Translations under genes and position numbers: made by a program
In this document: in pieces, positions 12,501-23,000 of the stretch
How the letters are laid out: each line of letters opens with the position of its first letter
Numbering within the stretch: position 1 is the stretch's first letter
Assembly (NCBI GenBank): GCA_030267565.1
Contig: BRXU01000050.1
Coordinates: 124,001-188,000 of the forward strand
DNA: 64,000 nt
Reading direction: 5' to 3'
Source of the DNA: Pleodorina starrii
Taxonomy: Eukaryota > Chlorophyta > Chlorophyceae > Chlamydomonadales > Volvocaceae
Notes under the pieces: generated by a model
What the model was told of the DNA's origin: nothing
Seen by the model: the letters and a program-made list of their open reading frames with translations, nothing else
Databases searched by the model: none

Positions 12501-15500
12501 TGGAGGTGGACGTGGACGTGAACATCGACGTCCACGGCGGCTGGCGGTTGGCGGTGGGGACGGGCGCGTCTGCCTCCTCGGCCCTTTCGAGCCGGGACCC
12601 AACCACATCACACATCCCGCACCTTCACCCCACCTTCACCCCGCCTCCCGCCCCCTTCAGCTTCGTCCTCGCCATTTCCATTTCCCCTCTCCCTCCGCCA
12701 CACCCCACTCGCCCACACCCAGCCACCCACCTGGTTTAGTACGACATCGGGACATGCTCCAGCTGCCAACAGCTTCTCCACCACCTGAGGCACAGCCGCA
12801 GCAGCAGCAGCAGTCGCAGCAGCAGCAGCAGTAGGAGTAACAACAGCAGCAACAGGAGTAACCGCCGCAGCAGCAGTCGCCACCGCCGCCGCCGCCGCAT
12901 CAGCCGTTTCACCCCCCCTTCCGGGACGATTCCGATTACCGGTGCCGGGCCTTTCTGCAATATTCACGGGCCCACCCACCCCCAAATACAGACACCGCCC
13001 TCCCACCGCACCGCTGTGGTACCCTTCTTTCTTTATCCCCCTCCCCCCCCCACACACACATACACACACACGTCCCCCCCCACTCGCCTGCAAATAGAGC
13101 TCCGCGGTGGGCTTGGGCTCACACACCTTGCCCGCAGCCGCCACCAGCGGTGTCACGATGCCCTGTACGACAACACGTCACCAGCAAGCGCCGCGGGTCC
13201 TTCACCGCGGCTCGTCTTTCCCTCCACCCACTCTCCCCACTCCACCCCCGTGCCTCTCGCGCTGCCGCTCGCTCGCCTGGCGCCCACCCGCCTGGCTGCC
13301 CGCCCGCCCGCGCCTGGCGCCTGCCCGCCCGCGTCCCTTCTCTATCCCCAAGCAGCATCGAGCAGTCAGAGCATCAGAGGGCAGCATCGAGCAGTAAGGG
13401 CCCGGAATTGAGTGAGCATCGAGCCCTGAGAGGCCCCCCTCCGCCTCCTCCGCCTCCTCCCCCTCCCCCTCCACCCGTCCGCACCCCCCCCCTCCTCCCC
13501 TCTCCCTCCGTTGTGTCTCCTGCTGGCTGCACCCCCCCTACCAACTATGCAACGCACACACACACACACACACCAGTATACACTCCCGTTACTCCCCCCT
13601 CCTCTTTCCCCCGCCTCACACACCCACAAACACCCACCCACTCCCCACCCCACCCACCGTGGGTCCGTTCCACTGCACGTCCGGTGTCGCCTTCCGGTCC
13701 AGCAGCAGCTGCACCAGATCCGGGTTCGCAAACACACACGCCAACTGGAGGGGGCCGCAACTCGTGGTCTGATGGCGGGGTGGGGAGGGGAGGGAGAGGG
13801 GAGGGGAGGGGACGGGTAAGGAGAGACAATCTGCGGGAGAGGATGCCGGCGTTGGAGGGGGTTGGGTTTTCGGGTGGCGCTGGGAGGGCCGGGAAAGGGA
13901 AAGGCCCCCCCCACACACACACAAACCACTCCATTTCCTGTGCCTCCCGACCCCTCCCCCCTATATACACACACACAGACTGTGTGGCATGGCGCATTGC
14001 CCCACGGAAAACAATGCAGTACAGTACAATCCGTGCAGGTGTCGTACATCCGTACCGAGTTGATGAGGTCGATGCGCGCCCCCTCCTCCAGCAGCAGCTC
14101 CACAACCTCCGTACTGCCCTTCCGTACGGCAGCCATCAGCGGAGTAAAACCGTCCTGCGGGACCCCGGGACCCCGGGACAGCCGGGGGGTTGGGGTGGGG
14201 TTGGGGTGTGGGGGGAGGGGAAAGGCCCCCAGGTTGTTGGGACCCCTTGTAACGGTGGTGGTGGCGGTGGTGGTGGTGGCCCCCCTTTACCCTTTACCCC
14301 TTTACCCGGCTAGGGCTAGGGCCAGGGCCAGGGCTAGGGCTAGGGGCTAGAGGGTTACCGGCGCCGGTACCTTTGCGAATGTGTTGGCCAGCGCCCCCGC
14401 CTCCAGCAGTGCCCGCACCAGCTGCGTCTGACCGTGAAGCACCGCCCAGTGCAGAGCGGAGCGGCCGGCGTCCTGCAGGCAGAAGGGGCAGAAGGAGAAG
14501 GGGCAGATTGAGGGGGGAGGGAGGGCGGGGTGGGGGGTGGGAGAGGGAGGGCGAGAGGGCGGGAGCGGGGGCAGCGCGGGTGGGGTTGGGTGAGGTTGGG
14601 AGGGGGGTTTGGGAGGGGGCGATGGGTGCGGGAGGAGATGGGAGCATGGGACACACACGTGAGGGTGGGTGTAGAGTTGATTTGTCCTGGAGAGTGGATG
14701 GGTGGATGACACCGGCCGGAATCAGGACCCAGAGGGCCTTGAGACGAGCCGCTGACGAGGGAGAGGATGAGAGGAAAAAGGGAAGGAGTAGGGGTAAGGA
14801 CCCGAACGCCCCGGACGTATGTGTGTATGTGTCTATGTGTGTTTGTGTGTATGTATGTATGTCTATGTGTGTATGTGTATAGGTATGCGAGTCCACAGCA
14901 CTGAGCAGGGGGGTGGGCAGGCGGGCGGGCGGGTGGGCGGGAGTTCCAGCAATTGCCAGATTGCCAGCGAGACGAGATGCAGCGAATGGTGGGAGGGCAA
15001 ATGGAGGGAGGCGCGGCGTCGGCCCGCGGGGACGCGGCGCGGGGAGGGGGCGGGGGGAGATGTCGGGGCCTGGGATGGCGCCGGGTTTGTGAGGAAGACG
15101 AACCGTCGCGGGTGAGGGCGGAGGCAGCATGTCGCAGGACGGAGGCTGTGTCATTGCGTATATGCAGGGGAGTCGCTGGCACCATTCAGCCTCGCCGGCG
15201 GGGCCTCCGGGGGTGGGGGGGGGGCGCTAGGGTTTCTCGGCCCCCCTGATGTTACCGGCACCGGCCCTGGAGCTGTCAAGATGGGTAGGACGTTGTGGGG
15301 TCGGGAGTCGGCGGTGGAGGTGGCAGGAGACTGGTGGGGCCCGCCTTGCATTTCACGCCCGCAACCGATGCACGTGTATGTGGTTCCGGAGCCCCTGTCT
15401 TTTGGGTGACCCAGATCGCCCTCCCCCCCTCCCGTGCCCGTGTCCCTCCGGCGGAGCACAGGTTTTGGATTTGTTGGGAGAAGGGCGGTCTCCTGGGGTG

Positions 15501-16119
15501 TTATAACCCTGTAGCGGTCGAATGCGGAATTGCCGTCGCGTTTCATTTGGCAGGCACCCGCCCGGGCGTGGGTTCTGAAGTTCCGGCTTTCCCCCTGGGG
15601 AGCATTTGGGCGTATGCGCGGTTCTGCCGCCCGTGTTTGAAGGGGGAGGTCAAAAGCGGGCGTTGCCACGCGGCTGGTGGAGTCCACAGCCTAGACCTTA
15701 CCCCGTCCATGATGTTCGGAGACGTCTCTTCATACAAGAGTTCGAAAATCCTGTCAAGGGTGCGCGCATCCTCGTGCCCCGCCGTGTATTCGCGGATTAA
15801 CGCGATGAGCCGGACCTGAGGGGTCACACGAGGGGAGCCCCCGTGTTATCATCGTAGGTGGATATAGCAAAAAGTGCTCCGTCCTGGACGTCCGGTTCAC
15901 TGTGAGGTTGACATGGTTGCAAACCCAAATGCGCCATTCGGTTACCCTGTCCTTTGAATAAGGCGACTGTAACAGTCGCACCTCGTTCTCGGTTGTGGCC
16001 CGAGGCACAGAATCATATGTAAGGTCCAGGCTCTTTGAGGAACTGCTACCAAGCCTGCTGTTACGAGACGCGCTGTCTGCTACCAGACGGGCAGCCCCAC
16101 GATAAGGCGTCTGGGGCAT
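2256..16119 (-). CDS. Large ankyrin-repeat protein, about 1225 aa, 28 exons
   Basis: Exons in transcript order: 16119-15946, 15815-15702, 14472-14371, 14154-14056, 13768-13658, 13162-13088, 12784-12731, 12363-12262, 11916-11818, 11325-11215, 9821-9504, 9228-9163, 8690-8592, 8132-8034, 7761-7642, 7278-7183, 6741-6643, 6421-6317, 5978-5826, 5434-5285, 5156-5058, 4861-4789, 4404-4379, 4074-3976, 3780-3685, 3468-3370, 3095-2256 (terminal), every junction closing the frame. This list has 27; the count is 28 only if a further 5' exon exists. Most exons encode one 32-37 residue ankyrin repeat, starting at the (D/E)G-x-TPL turn and ending after the ADPN loop, giving roughly 21-23 repeats. One repeat is split by a 106-residue exon (9821-9504) with long Gly/Ala runs. 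The last exon encodes about 279 residues of Gly, Ser and Pro low complexity. The ATG at 16119 follows an in-frame stop, but the first two exons have no ankyrin homology and are less certain. No signal peptide or membrane segment was seen. Ankyrin arrays bind other proteins; the partner and function are unknown. Confidence 0.88.
3501..3530 (-). repeat. Intronic motif B copy (ankyrin gene)
   Basis: Transcript-sense core GGCTCCGGCCTATACGTGGA, followed by a C-run and the 3' splice site of the exon starting at 3468. One of five or six copies of motif B in the window. Confidence 0.8.
3851..3880 (-). repeat. Intronic motif C copy (ankyrin gene)
   Basis: In transcript sense it reads as a variant of CCGTCTCCGTCTCCGCTGCG followed by GTATC and a T-rich run. 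It lies about 70-100 nt before the 3' splice site of the exon starting at 3780. Confidence 0.65.
5450..5480 (-). repeat. Intronic motif C copy (ankyrin gene)
   Basis: Transcript-sense CCGTCTCCGTCTCCGCTGCG then GTATCTTCTT, ending about 15 nt before the 3' splice site of the exon starting at 5434. Motif A lies immediately upstream in the transcript, so the two form an A-C-acceptor module that recurs in the eEF2-kinase gene. Confidence 0.85.
5494..5525 (-). repeat. Intronic motif A copy (ankyrin gene)
   Basis: Plus-strand core GGAGTGATATGCTCCTTTAT with TCA and a G-run to its left and ATAA to its right. Located 60-90 nt before the exon acceptor at 5435. Five near-identical copies occur in introns of three genes. 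Confidence 0.9.
8323..8350 (-). repeat. Intronic motif C copy, degenerate (ankyrin gene)
   Basis: Reads in transcript sense as CCGTCCCTCCGTCCCTCCGC followed by TGCGG. It sits in the intron between exons ending at 8592 and starting at 8132, and is less conserved than the other copies. Confidence 0.55.
8953..9090. repeat. GGGAGT hexamer array, about 23 units
   Basis: About 138 bp of almost perfect GGGAGT on the plus strand, inside the ankyrin-gene intron between 9163 and 8690. Spurious open frames on both strands (Gly-Ser, Trp-Glu, Pro-Thr, His-Ser alternations) derive from it. Confidence 0.97.
9957..11196. repeat. 1.2 kb CCCTCCCCGC-type pyrimidine minisatellite
   Basis: Over 100 variants of a 9-11 bp unit built from CCCTCCC(C)CGC and CCCTTCCCGC, almost pure pyrimidine on the plus strand. 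It fills most of the ankyrin-gene intron from 9822 to 11214, so the nascent transcript is purine- and G-rich. Open frames of up to about 640 codons in all orientations are repeat artefacts. Larger sub-blocks repeat at about 300-bp scale, suggesting segmental duplication within the array. Confidence 0.97.
11983..12012 (-). repeat. Intronic motif A copy (ankyrin gene)
   Basis: Plus-strand core GGAGTGATATGCTCCTTTAT then ATAACA. It lies 67-96 nt before the 3' splice site of the exon starting at 11916, in the same transcript sense as the copy at 5494. Confidence 0.9.
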
Positions 16120-18219
16120 TTTTTAAATTTCATACGTTGCTATTTAGGTTTTGGGCTCAAACCCGCCACTCCGACGTTTTCGAGTCTGTGTCCATCGGCA
16201 TTATGGCGAGTCCCAGCTGACAACCCGTAATTGTCAAAGAGACCTCGCTATACGACTTGTCGACAATTCCCTTGTGGCCTGCGTGGGATGTGACTCCGAC
16301 AGCTCCTGGTCCGTAAATCCACGTGTAGTACAAGACGTCGAGAGTGGCGGGGCGCCTGCACCAGGGCCTGCACTGGCACTCGTCGACGAGTCGTGACAAA
16401 GTGTTTCTCTACGCAAATTTACGTTATGATCGTGTAAAAGATGGCGACTCATCGATGTGCGGCCGTGCTCGATACCAGAGTATGCGTGTTACGGTGCGCT
16501 CGAAGATAACAGCAGCACTCCCACGCTGTAGATGCAAGCATACGTTTCCCATGCAACAGCAATATAGAAGGCAAGCGTGTGGCAGCTAGATGCACCGTCG
16601 AATCATCGACGCCATCGGACAAAATTCGAGCAGACTCGCCGCGCAAAGTAAGCCACCCAGCAGACCTTGCCCCATTGCAGGTTAAAACTGTAAAATATTT
16701 GCATATGTGCACTATGAGTGTCGCACGTTCGCGGACATTTTACAGCGGCAGTCTGATCCTATGCAACCCCACAGGACCCCACCCACACCTAGCCCACATC
16801 GCAAACACTGGGATGGCACGGACAACGAAGAGCCAAGGCATATACCTTTTGAATAACTGGTGGACGCGAAAGAAACCTGAGGCATTTGCATCCGAACAGA
16901 TCCAGGCACGCGCAGCGTGCCAGGCTGCAGGCTCCCTCGCTGCTCCCCTCCCTGGATGCCCTTGGTATTCACGTATTCACAAGCATCATCGCAGAGCCCA
17001 TTTATATCCACCCGCTGAACATCCAATGATCCAAACTCCATGGCCCTACCTCACGAAACCCGTTATGATGTGTCACCACCCACCTCATCAGCCCAGCTCG
17101 CGCGTTCACAGGGATGCATCGCAGCCGGCATTCCCCAAAAGGCGGCCATCCGTCCACGTACTGTGGGAGAAGGCCCCCATCGGGCATCGCCGCCTTTACG
17201 TGCCACGCTGGCCGAGCAGCTTCCCCCTCCGAAGCTCCAGAGATAGGGCCAGTGGGGCCCGCAGGGGACACGACCGGGGTGACAGCGGTGTACCTCCTTC
17301 CCTGGAGCGGGCTTGAAGGCGGCGGGCACTGGCAGGCCGACGCCCCCTGGTATTGGGATGACGGTATACCTGCCTTCCTGCCTGCTGTCTGCTTGTTGTC
17401 TGCGTCGGCAAACGTTTTGAAGCAGCGGCTCCGAAGCCGCAGAGTTCGGATGCGCGGATTCCGCCGCTTACAAGCCGTCGGAAGGTAGAGCCCCACTGAA
17501 ACGCCCCGACCCCCGCCTGCGCGCATTTGCCCGGGCAGCGTCATCGAGTGGCAAGGGACGGCCGAAAGTGCTTGCCCCGGCCACCCCCTCCCTGCCGGTG
17601 CGCCGACCGGCCCCTGGGCGAGTAAAATGCGGTCATGGTCCTACAGCTGCAACCAAACCAGCATTCTCAAAAAAAAGCTCCAGTCAGCAAACGCCGAGAT
17701 CTCCACTACTCCGTGGGGAGGGAGAGGTTTTCTCTCATCTACGTTACTCCCGGTCGTCCCTCACGGCGCGGACCGCTGCTCCTTGCCGCTTCCAAGGCCG
17801 CCATTCCCCCATTCTGCGCATTTTCGACGTTGGGCGGATCCACTCAGGAGACGCCCGCCTTGCCGCACCTGCCCCCGTGGCCCCGTCTGTTCCTATGATG
17901 GCCGTGCACCGTTCCCCCTCCCGCCCTCGCCCTCTCCCCCTCCCAAAATGTGTTATCTCCATGCACCACCCTCCCGAGTCCAGGGCCCAAGAACACGCCA
18001 ACATGCAAACATGCGAACACGCGCAAAAAGAAAAACCAACCAACCAACCAACCACGAGGCAGGATGCGCGACGGGAGCCAACCAGCTGCTGCCCGGTTGG
18101 TGCTGACCTCCGTAAAACGACCTGACGCCACCCCCAACCCTCACGCCACACGCTTCCTCGGGCTCTTCGGCAATCCGACACCCCTCCCCCAACCTCCTCC
18201 CCCCGCCGCACTCGCTTCC
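16120..18219. other. Intergenic, ankyrin gene 5' flank to TRF4 gene 3' flank
   Basis: Lower-GC sequence between two minus-strand genes. It should hold the ankyrin gene's promoter on the right of 16119 and the 3' untranslated region of the TRF4-like gene on the left of 18220. A TGTAAG on the minus strand near 17468 is a possible algal-type polyadenylation signal for the latter, but it is about 750 nt from the stop. A 245-codon plus-strand frame at 16579-17316 has no recognisable motif and is not called. Confidence 0.5.
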
Positions 18220-20060
18220 TCAGTCGAAGAACACGTGGGTGCGCTGGCCACCGTAGTACTCGTGCTGCTGGCCCCGCGCCGGCGCCTGCCCCGGGTACGG
18301 CTGCTGGCGCGGCTGCTGCTGCTGGTGCTGCAGCGTGATGGGCGCGCGCATCCGGGCGCTTGGAGGAAGCGCCTGGCGCTGCTGCTGCTGTGGATAGCCG
18401 GACCCTTGGCCGGCCCCGACGCCGTAGCCACCCGCGGCGTACCCCTCGCCGCGGCGGTCCTGGCTGTGGTGGTGGCTGTGGCTGTGGTGGCTATGGTGGT
18501 GGTGGTGGCTGTGGGACTCGTGCCTCCGGTCGTTGGAGTGGCGCTGGTGCTGGTGGCGCTGGTGCGTCGGCGGCGGCGCGTAGCCGGGGTGGAACATGGG
18601 CGCCAGCGGCGGCGCCGCCGCCGCCGCCTGCTGCTGGTGCGCGGCGGCGGGGACCACCACTTGCATCAGCGCAGGCCGCCGCTGCTGGGGGGCCTGTTGC
18701 TGCTGTTGCTGCTGCTGTTGCTGCCTGCCGCCGTTGTCACGAGACCGGCCGCTGCCGCCAGCGCCTCCGCCGTTGTTCGGCTGCTGCTGCTGCTGCTGCC
18801 GCCCATCGACACGGGCGCGCTTGGCGCTGCGCGCCGGCGTCGCATCGCCCGCCGCCGGCGCCGCCTCCTTCGCCTCGGAAGGGGCGGCCGCGGCCTCCTC
18901 CCGGCGGCGCTTCTGTGCCCGGCCTCCGCCTCCGCCATTCCCACCGCCATTCCCGCCACCGCCGCCGCCATTCCCGCCGCCGCCTTGCCCGCCGGTGGAG
19001 GTGCTGTTGCGCTGCCGCTTCTCCTTCCGCCTCTGCTTCCCGCCCGACGCCGCCGCCGCCGGGGTCCCCTCCTTGCGCGCCTTCTTGCCAACCGACGCCG
19101 CTTGCCCGTCCCCTCCCTCCCCGCCCTCCGCCTCCCCCTCCCGCCCGCGCTTCTTCCCGCCGCCGCCGCGCCCCGGCGTGGCCGACTTTCTCCGCCCCGC
19201 CGCCGCGCCCTTCCCGCCCCGCCCCGACGGTGACGCCTCCCCCGCCTCTCCCTCCTCCCCCGCCTCCCCCTCCTCCTGCTGTTGCTGTTGTTGCTGCTGC
19301 TTCCGCTCTTTGCGCTTCTCCCGCCGCGTCGCCCGGTCCCGCTTGGTCTGCTCCTGGCGCTGCTCCGGCGGCTCGCAGTAGTAGCCCAGCTCGCGCAGGT
19401 GCGGTACGCGGGGGCGCGGCCGGCTGGCCAGGATGGGCCCCAGGCGCAGGATGCGCGCCAGCAGCGACTCGCTGGGACGAGAGGGCGCCGTCAGCATCTG
19501 GATCAAGAGGGGGAGGGGGATAGTGCAAACCGCAGCGAATGAGCGGGAGGAGGGAGGAGGGGACCGGGGAGGGAGCGTTCTCCCCACGGTTTGGTCTCGC
19601 TCTCTCTTTGAAGGTACCTCACATGAATTAAAGGAGAGAGCGTTGGACGAGTCCAGTTTCGCGGTCCTTGCGTCGTTTAGGGGACAAAAGGGGGAGGGGC
19701 TGCGGCGCCACCCGTAAAAAAAGGACCCGACCGGAACGGGCGACGATGCGCTTGGGACCGGGCGGCGTTGGTCAGGGCGGCGTTGGTTGCTGTGCACAGC
19801 GGGCTCGGCTCCACCCGCCCCCCCCTCCGCAGGGCCGCTGTCGCTCCCTTCCGTTCCGCTCCGCTCCTCCGCCGCCCCGCTTACCTGGTATGCGAACTCG
19901 AAGGCAGTCTTGACGCGCATGATGTTGAAGGAGTTGCGGCAGACGTCGTTGTCGGGGTCCTGCACGCCGCATTCCAAGAGTTTTTGTGGGAGCAAGCGAA
20001 CAAAAGAGGAGACTGTGGTCAGCGCCTCCGTCGGGGACTTCGTTTGGTTCAAAAAGAGGA

Positions 20061-20099
<39 letters not shown>

Positions 20100-23000
20100 T
20101 GAATGGAGGACGTTGGGGGCCAGCGCCCTGCACCATGAGGAATCCGACGCCTCGGGCATCTGTTACGGTAGCAAACCAGACGTCGCGCCACGGCCCCGCC
20201 CCGCCCCAAGGGAAGGACGCTGCCGGCTCCCTCAACAGCTCACCCAAACTTTCAGCCAACCCAACCCAACCCTTCAATAGTCGAAAGCGAGGGCGGGCGG
20301 AAAAAGTAAACCAGCCAGTAGCTGGCCCCCCTTCCCCTCATCGAACCAACATCCCAACCCCTGCCCGCGGATCCCCAAAACTGCGGCAGGGGAACGCAGG
20401 ACAGCGCAGCACCGCACAGCACCGCGCAACTTAGCGCAACGGAGCGGGACGCGCCTTGGGGTCCTCCACAGACAGCAGGTAGGAGCGGTCCGGGTTGAGC
20501 CAGCCGTTGAAGCCGCGCGGCCCGTCGGGGGTTTCCTTGTCCACCTTGCGGAAGAACTGGCCGCCCAGAGAGCAGCTGATGCCCACCTGCGCGGTCGTAC
20601 ACACACACCCGTGTCTAGTAATGGTGTGACAACGCATGTGTACACCAAAGTATAGGCGTGAGCGTGAGCGTGGCATCGAGTACGGTACATGCGCCGCGGG
20701 GGATGGAATCGAGCGTGGGAGCCGACCCGCGGGTCGCCTACCCGGCAAGGTAGGCGAGGGCCGACAGACACAAGCCCCGCCGCCCCGGCGCAGCACCCTC
20801 GACAACGGAGTCCCATGCCCATCCCCCTGCCAAGTGCCAACCAATCTCCACTTCTCCACACGCCTCCCCATCCCACCTCCGAAGTATTCACCACCCGGCC
20901 GTAGAACCTCAGAAAGTCCACCAGCAGCACCCCCAGCCCCGGCTCCACGCCGCCGCTGCGCCACCCCAGCGCCGCGTCGCCCGCCGTGCCGTACACCGGC
21001 GCCGCCGGCTGGCCTCCCCTCCCGCCTCCACCTCCACCACCATCTCCACCACCGCCGGCTGCCGCCGCCGGCGCCGTGGGCCGTCGGGAGGCGTGCAGCT
21101 GCAGGAAGGCGGCCACCAGCGTGATGAGCGCGTAGGAGCCGATGCCGCCGCTGTAGACCTCGTTGAGCTCTCGCTGCTGCAAGAAGAGCTTGAGGCAGAG
21201 GATGAGCGGCCGCATCATGGGCCAGGAGGAGGTCATCTCCGCCACCAGCACCGCGGCCTGGTAGGGGGTTTGGCGGGGGTTATCCACGTATAGGCCGCAG
21301 CCCGTGAACGGTAAAAAGTAACGAAAGAAGGCCGTCTCGTCTGCAAAAGAACAGCGTTTCGGTGTTTGTTTCCCGCGCGCGGCGCGGAGGGGAGGGGAGG
21401 GGGAGGGAGGTGCGCAGGGGGGCCACGGGAAGGAGGAGGGATGGCGGTGACGGCACGAAGGGAGGAGGGAAGGGGATGGTTCGTGGATGAGGGGGCGATG
21501 CGTCGCCGCATCGCTGGCTGCAGCAAGCAGCCCCCTAGAAAGCAGCAAAGTGTAACAGCCCTAACAATCGCCCTGTTAGGCAGAGGAGCGAATGCCCCGT
21601 CAAGAAGGGAGCCGATTGCCCTGTTATGTTAGCAAGAGAAGCGATTGCTCTGTTAGGAAGAGAATTGCCCTGTCACCCCGGCATCAGCAGCTCCCCGCGC
21701 CCCCGCCCGCCCGGTCGGTCTCCCACCTGCGGCCCGTTGGCCACGTCGAACGAGACGTCGAAGGCCAGGTTGCCGTACTCCACCGTCTCGAACTTGACGA
21801 TGGGCACACGCGCCTTGCCGATCACCTGCGAGCCGATACCCGGAACCCGGCACCCGCACCCGTACCCCGGATGTAACAAAGAAGATACCGCGGCGGAGGG
21901 ACGGAGACGGCCCGCGTGTGTGTGTATGTGTGTGTGTGTGTGCGCACCCCTGGGATGGAATGGGCGATGCCGGAGCTTTACCAAATGCTCCACGCTTCCA
22001 AGGAACCAAGGAACCTCGCCCCCCCCTTGCTTTTGCTCTGTGGCCCCTGCGGCCCCACTCATGGGCCCCGCTCGTCCGCAGTGACTCATTCTTATATAAA
22101 GGAGCATATCACTCCCTGACCCCCCCACGGTAATGAGATAACACACCCACCTGGATGGACTGGGCGATGTTGCGCTTGCCCAGCGCGTTCGCGAGCGCCT
22201 TCAAGCCCGACTGCACGTTGGTGCAGCCGCTGTCCAGAATAACCAGATCGATGTCGGAGGTGGGCACGTACAGCCCCGTGGCGTAGGAACCGAAGATCTC
22301 CACCCTTTTGCGAGTGCGGGGGCGTGCGGGGGCGTGCGTGTTGGGGGGCGGGGGGGGGGGTATCCACGTATAGGCCGGAACCCGGGGGGGGGCAATGTAT
22401 GCATAGGCAGAGGGCCGTAGCCGGTAAGATTGCGAACAAAAGCAGGGCCGGGGGGTGGGTGGGGGTGGGCAGCAGAGTTTTCGGGGAGCGGATTCCGTTT
22501 GGTTGATCGGAAGGGAAGGACTGAAGCAGAAGGTTGCAACAGTATGACGGCAGCAGTATGACGGCCTAACCGCGGGTAACACCCCACCCCCCGCGCGCGC
22601 AGCCAGGCTGCCACCGCTCCGAGTGCCGCCGCACCTGGCATTGGGCCAAATGGACCGAACCACCTCCGCCACATCCGCCACCGCCGACCGCCGCGCCGAC
22701 GCCTCCTCGGGCGTGGGCTGCACCAGCTCACACAACTCCACCAGCTCTGTGCGGGGAGGGGGTGGGGAGTGGGGGGGGGGGTCAGGGAGTGATATGCTCC
22801 TTTATATAAGATGGGTGGGTGGGGGGTGGCGACCGGATGAGCCGGGAGAGGGGTTAGGTGGGTTGGTGACATTCCGATCTGGGTCGGGTCGGGTTTGGCC
22901 ACTGGAGGGCGCGCTTGCTGTCACTTGCTGTCAAGGATGGGACTGGGTGCTGCAGAGTGGGCCATGGAGGGCTGTTGCAGTTGAGATGGCGTTCCGCTGC

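Noticed and set aside
16579..17316. 245-codon plus-strand frame between the ankyrin and TRF4-like genes
   Set aside because: Its composition is random-like, no domain or splice partner was found, and the segment is expected to be flanking sequence of two minus-strand genes.
17950..19523. Leu/Ala- and Pro/Arg-rich plus-strand frames over the TRF4 tail
   Set aside because: Antisense shadows of the low-complexity last exon, whose minus-strand frame continues conserved polymerase exons.
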